This document shows positions 62,601 through 64,000 of a stretch of 64,000 nucleotides of DNA, in pieces (positions within the stretch are counted from its first letter, which is position 1; each line of letters starts with the position of its first letter). Origin of the DNA: Anoplolepis gracilipes (lineage: Eukaryota; Arthropoda; Insecta; Hymenoptera; Formicidae). The notes below the pieces were generated by a model, which made no database searches, was not told the DNA's origin, and was given only the letters and a program-made list of their open reading frames with translations. Location: the NCBI RefSeq assembly GCF_047496725.1, contig NC_132972.1, positions 11,051,001 to 11,115,000 of the forward strand, read 5' to 3'. The translations under genes were made by a program, and so were the position numbers.

Positions 62601-64000
62601 AACAACGTGCAAATTTTGGCAAGTTCTTTGCAGAAAGAAATCCATCACCAATTCATTATTGAGAGTTCTTTTAGGATTTTCTCGTCTCAAGATAGGTGTT
62701 AATTCGGAAATGATTTCCGATTGCTCGTCGCGTGTGAATAAATTGCTGATAACTCCGGAGCTCAGGATATTATTCAAATATTCAAGGAAGCCTTCCTCCT
62801 TGATGTCGAGATCGGTAAAGATAAACGTTGTACCTTTGCCTTGAGCACCGCAAGTGCGATACAGAAATCTGAGATCTTCTAAAAAGTTGGCTACATTATA
62901 AGATCTAGTCAAGGTAATTTGGAACGTCTTGTATCCGGCAATAAAAGAAGACAGCCTTGTAAGACTTTGTTTGCCAGAACCGCCGACGCCTACTAACATT
63001 ACATTGCCTTTCGGATGCCTGATGACTCTAGATATTTTTACTAAATGCAGCATGGCGTCGGGGAAAAATACTAGATCCATCCCAGCCCCTCTCTGCATTT
63101 CATTGAACTGTGCCAGAAACATGTCTAATCTGTCTCGTAGCACTTGCGCGTCATAAACAGGCTCGTATACCTTGGGAAGTTCTACATCTGCGTCCTCACC
63201 TTCTTCACCAGTCGGTTCTGGAGCATCTCTGTAATCAAATAAATATTGTTAATATTTTTAATGTCACGATAAATCGATATATTTCATAGATTATTAAAAT
63301 ATTATTAAAATATTATTACCTCATAAAATCGACAAATGCAGGATCTTGATCCAACATGTTTATATATTTTTTTCCTAAAATCTCGTCCACGACGCGAATT
63401 AATTCTTCGTCGAACCAATCTTTATCGCCTTGTATCGTAAATCTATCGCTAAACACTCGTGTACATTCGTGCTTCCAAAGCAGCATCAGCACGCTTTCCT
63501 TGTCAATGACCGTTGACAATGTACCGACCATACCCTGCCAGATTCTCGAGAGATCTCGGAGACTAAAGACATAATGAAACTTTGCTGGTGTTGGCAACAG
63601 CTTCATCCGTGTTTTTTCCCAAAGTATTCTAGTTAAGGGAATCATTTTTTTAACGAGCTGACGGACCTCTGCCGAAAATCCTCTTTTAACATTGTAATGT
63701 CCTTCGCCTAGAACGCTAAAAATTCGATCGATTGCCACATTGTCGGGTAATGTACAATTAAAAATGCAAAACTGTCTTTTGAGCCTCGAAGGAATATCGT
63801 TTCTTCCACCGCCGGGCTGGCACATGGCTGCTAAGAAAATTACATCTACGATAGCGGTGAAATCGCCCGGTTTTTCCAGAGAATAAAATCCTTTCATATC
63901 CATAGTTTGTCGAACGATTTCATTAGTTATTTGATCGCCCCATTCATTAATTTGCGGTAAATTCACATCATCGACAAAAATCAACATCTTTTTGCCGCCT
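56628..64000 (-). CDS. Axonemal dynein heavy chain, DNAH5/DNAH8 type (C-terminal part, 5' incomplete)
   Basis: An outer-arm ciliary/flagellar dynein motor. Exons in transcript order are 64000-63320 (continues off the window), 63228-59651, 59469-59243, 58845-58534, 58444-57993, 57798-57504 and 57014-56628. They sum to 5932 nt, about 1976 residues ending CDIK, with consistent phases. The first segment carries the AAA3 Walker-B-like LIFVDDVNLP and the QPGGGRNDIPSRLKRQF stretch. AAA4 has P-loop GVGGSGKQS. A heptad-rich stalk (from about KLEEASISVEILKRDL) leads to the microtubule-binding tip and returns (ANAERELSEREMALQ). AAA5 and AAA6 follow, with SMGQGQE and GGWVLLQNIHLS. The C-terminal domain has FWMTGFFNPQGFLTA and GVYVHGLFLEGA. 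A full dynein heavy chain is over 4,000 residues, so less than half lies here. The class call (DNAH5/8; fly kl-3/CG9492 relatives) rests on the AAA3-AAA4 wording and needs a tree. Confidence 0.93.

Overview
This window is animal nuclear DNA, most likely from an insect and probably a hymenopteran (ant, bee or wasp). The genes have short AT-rich introns with GT-AG borders, the intergenic DNA is AT-rich with many microsatellites, and the gene set fits an insect: an insect-type Egfr, an R2D2/Loquacious-type RNAi cofactor and an axonemal dynein. The hymenopteran placement is inference from the style of the R2D2-like and Egfr proteins, not proven. There are no bacterial operons, CRISPR arrays or rRNA genes, and I could support no tRNA.

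Layout. 1-4066 (-): the 5' part of an uncharacterised, very polar, low-complexity protein gene (two exons; the second runs off the left edge). 4067-12143: gene-free. 12144-36554 (+): a complete epidermal growth factor receptor gene, Egfr. It has a signal-peptide exon, a 17-kb first coding intron, then ten exons that join in frame to 1462 residues. 36555-41934: mostly gene-free, with an inverted-repeat element. 41935-45163 (+): a seven-exon PLP-dependent aminotransferase. 46040-47156 (-): mitochondrial ribosome recycling factor, convergent with the aminotransferase. 47157-54701: gene-free, with a GC-rich E-box block and two hairpin-forming repeats. 54702-55832 (+): an R2D2-like double-stranded-RNA-binding protein. 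56628-64000 (-): the C-terminal ~1976 residues of an axonemal dynein heavy chain of the DNAH5/DNAH8 type; the gene continues past the right edge.

The genes are functionally unrelated (receptor tyrosine kinase signalling, amino-acid metabolism, mitochondrial translation, small-RNA silencing, ciliary motility), as expected for ordinary insect gene order. I reconstructed exon junctions by hand from splice signals and reading frame, and the in-window frame closes for every multi-exon gene. The least explained features are the uncharacterised 1147-codon gene at the left edge, three upstream ORFs in the Egfr leader, several foldback elements, and a stop-free, frame-preserving intron in the R2D2-like gene. 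I see no clear evidence for a wholly new biological system.
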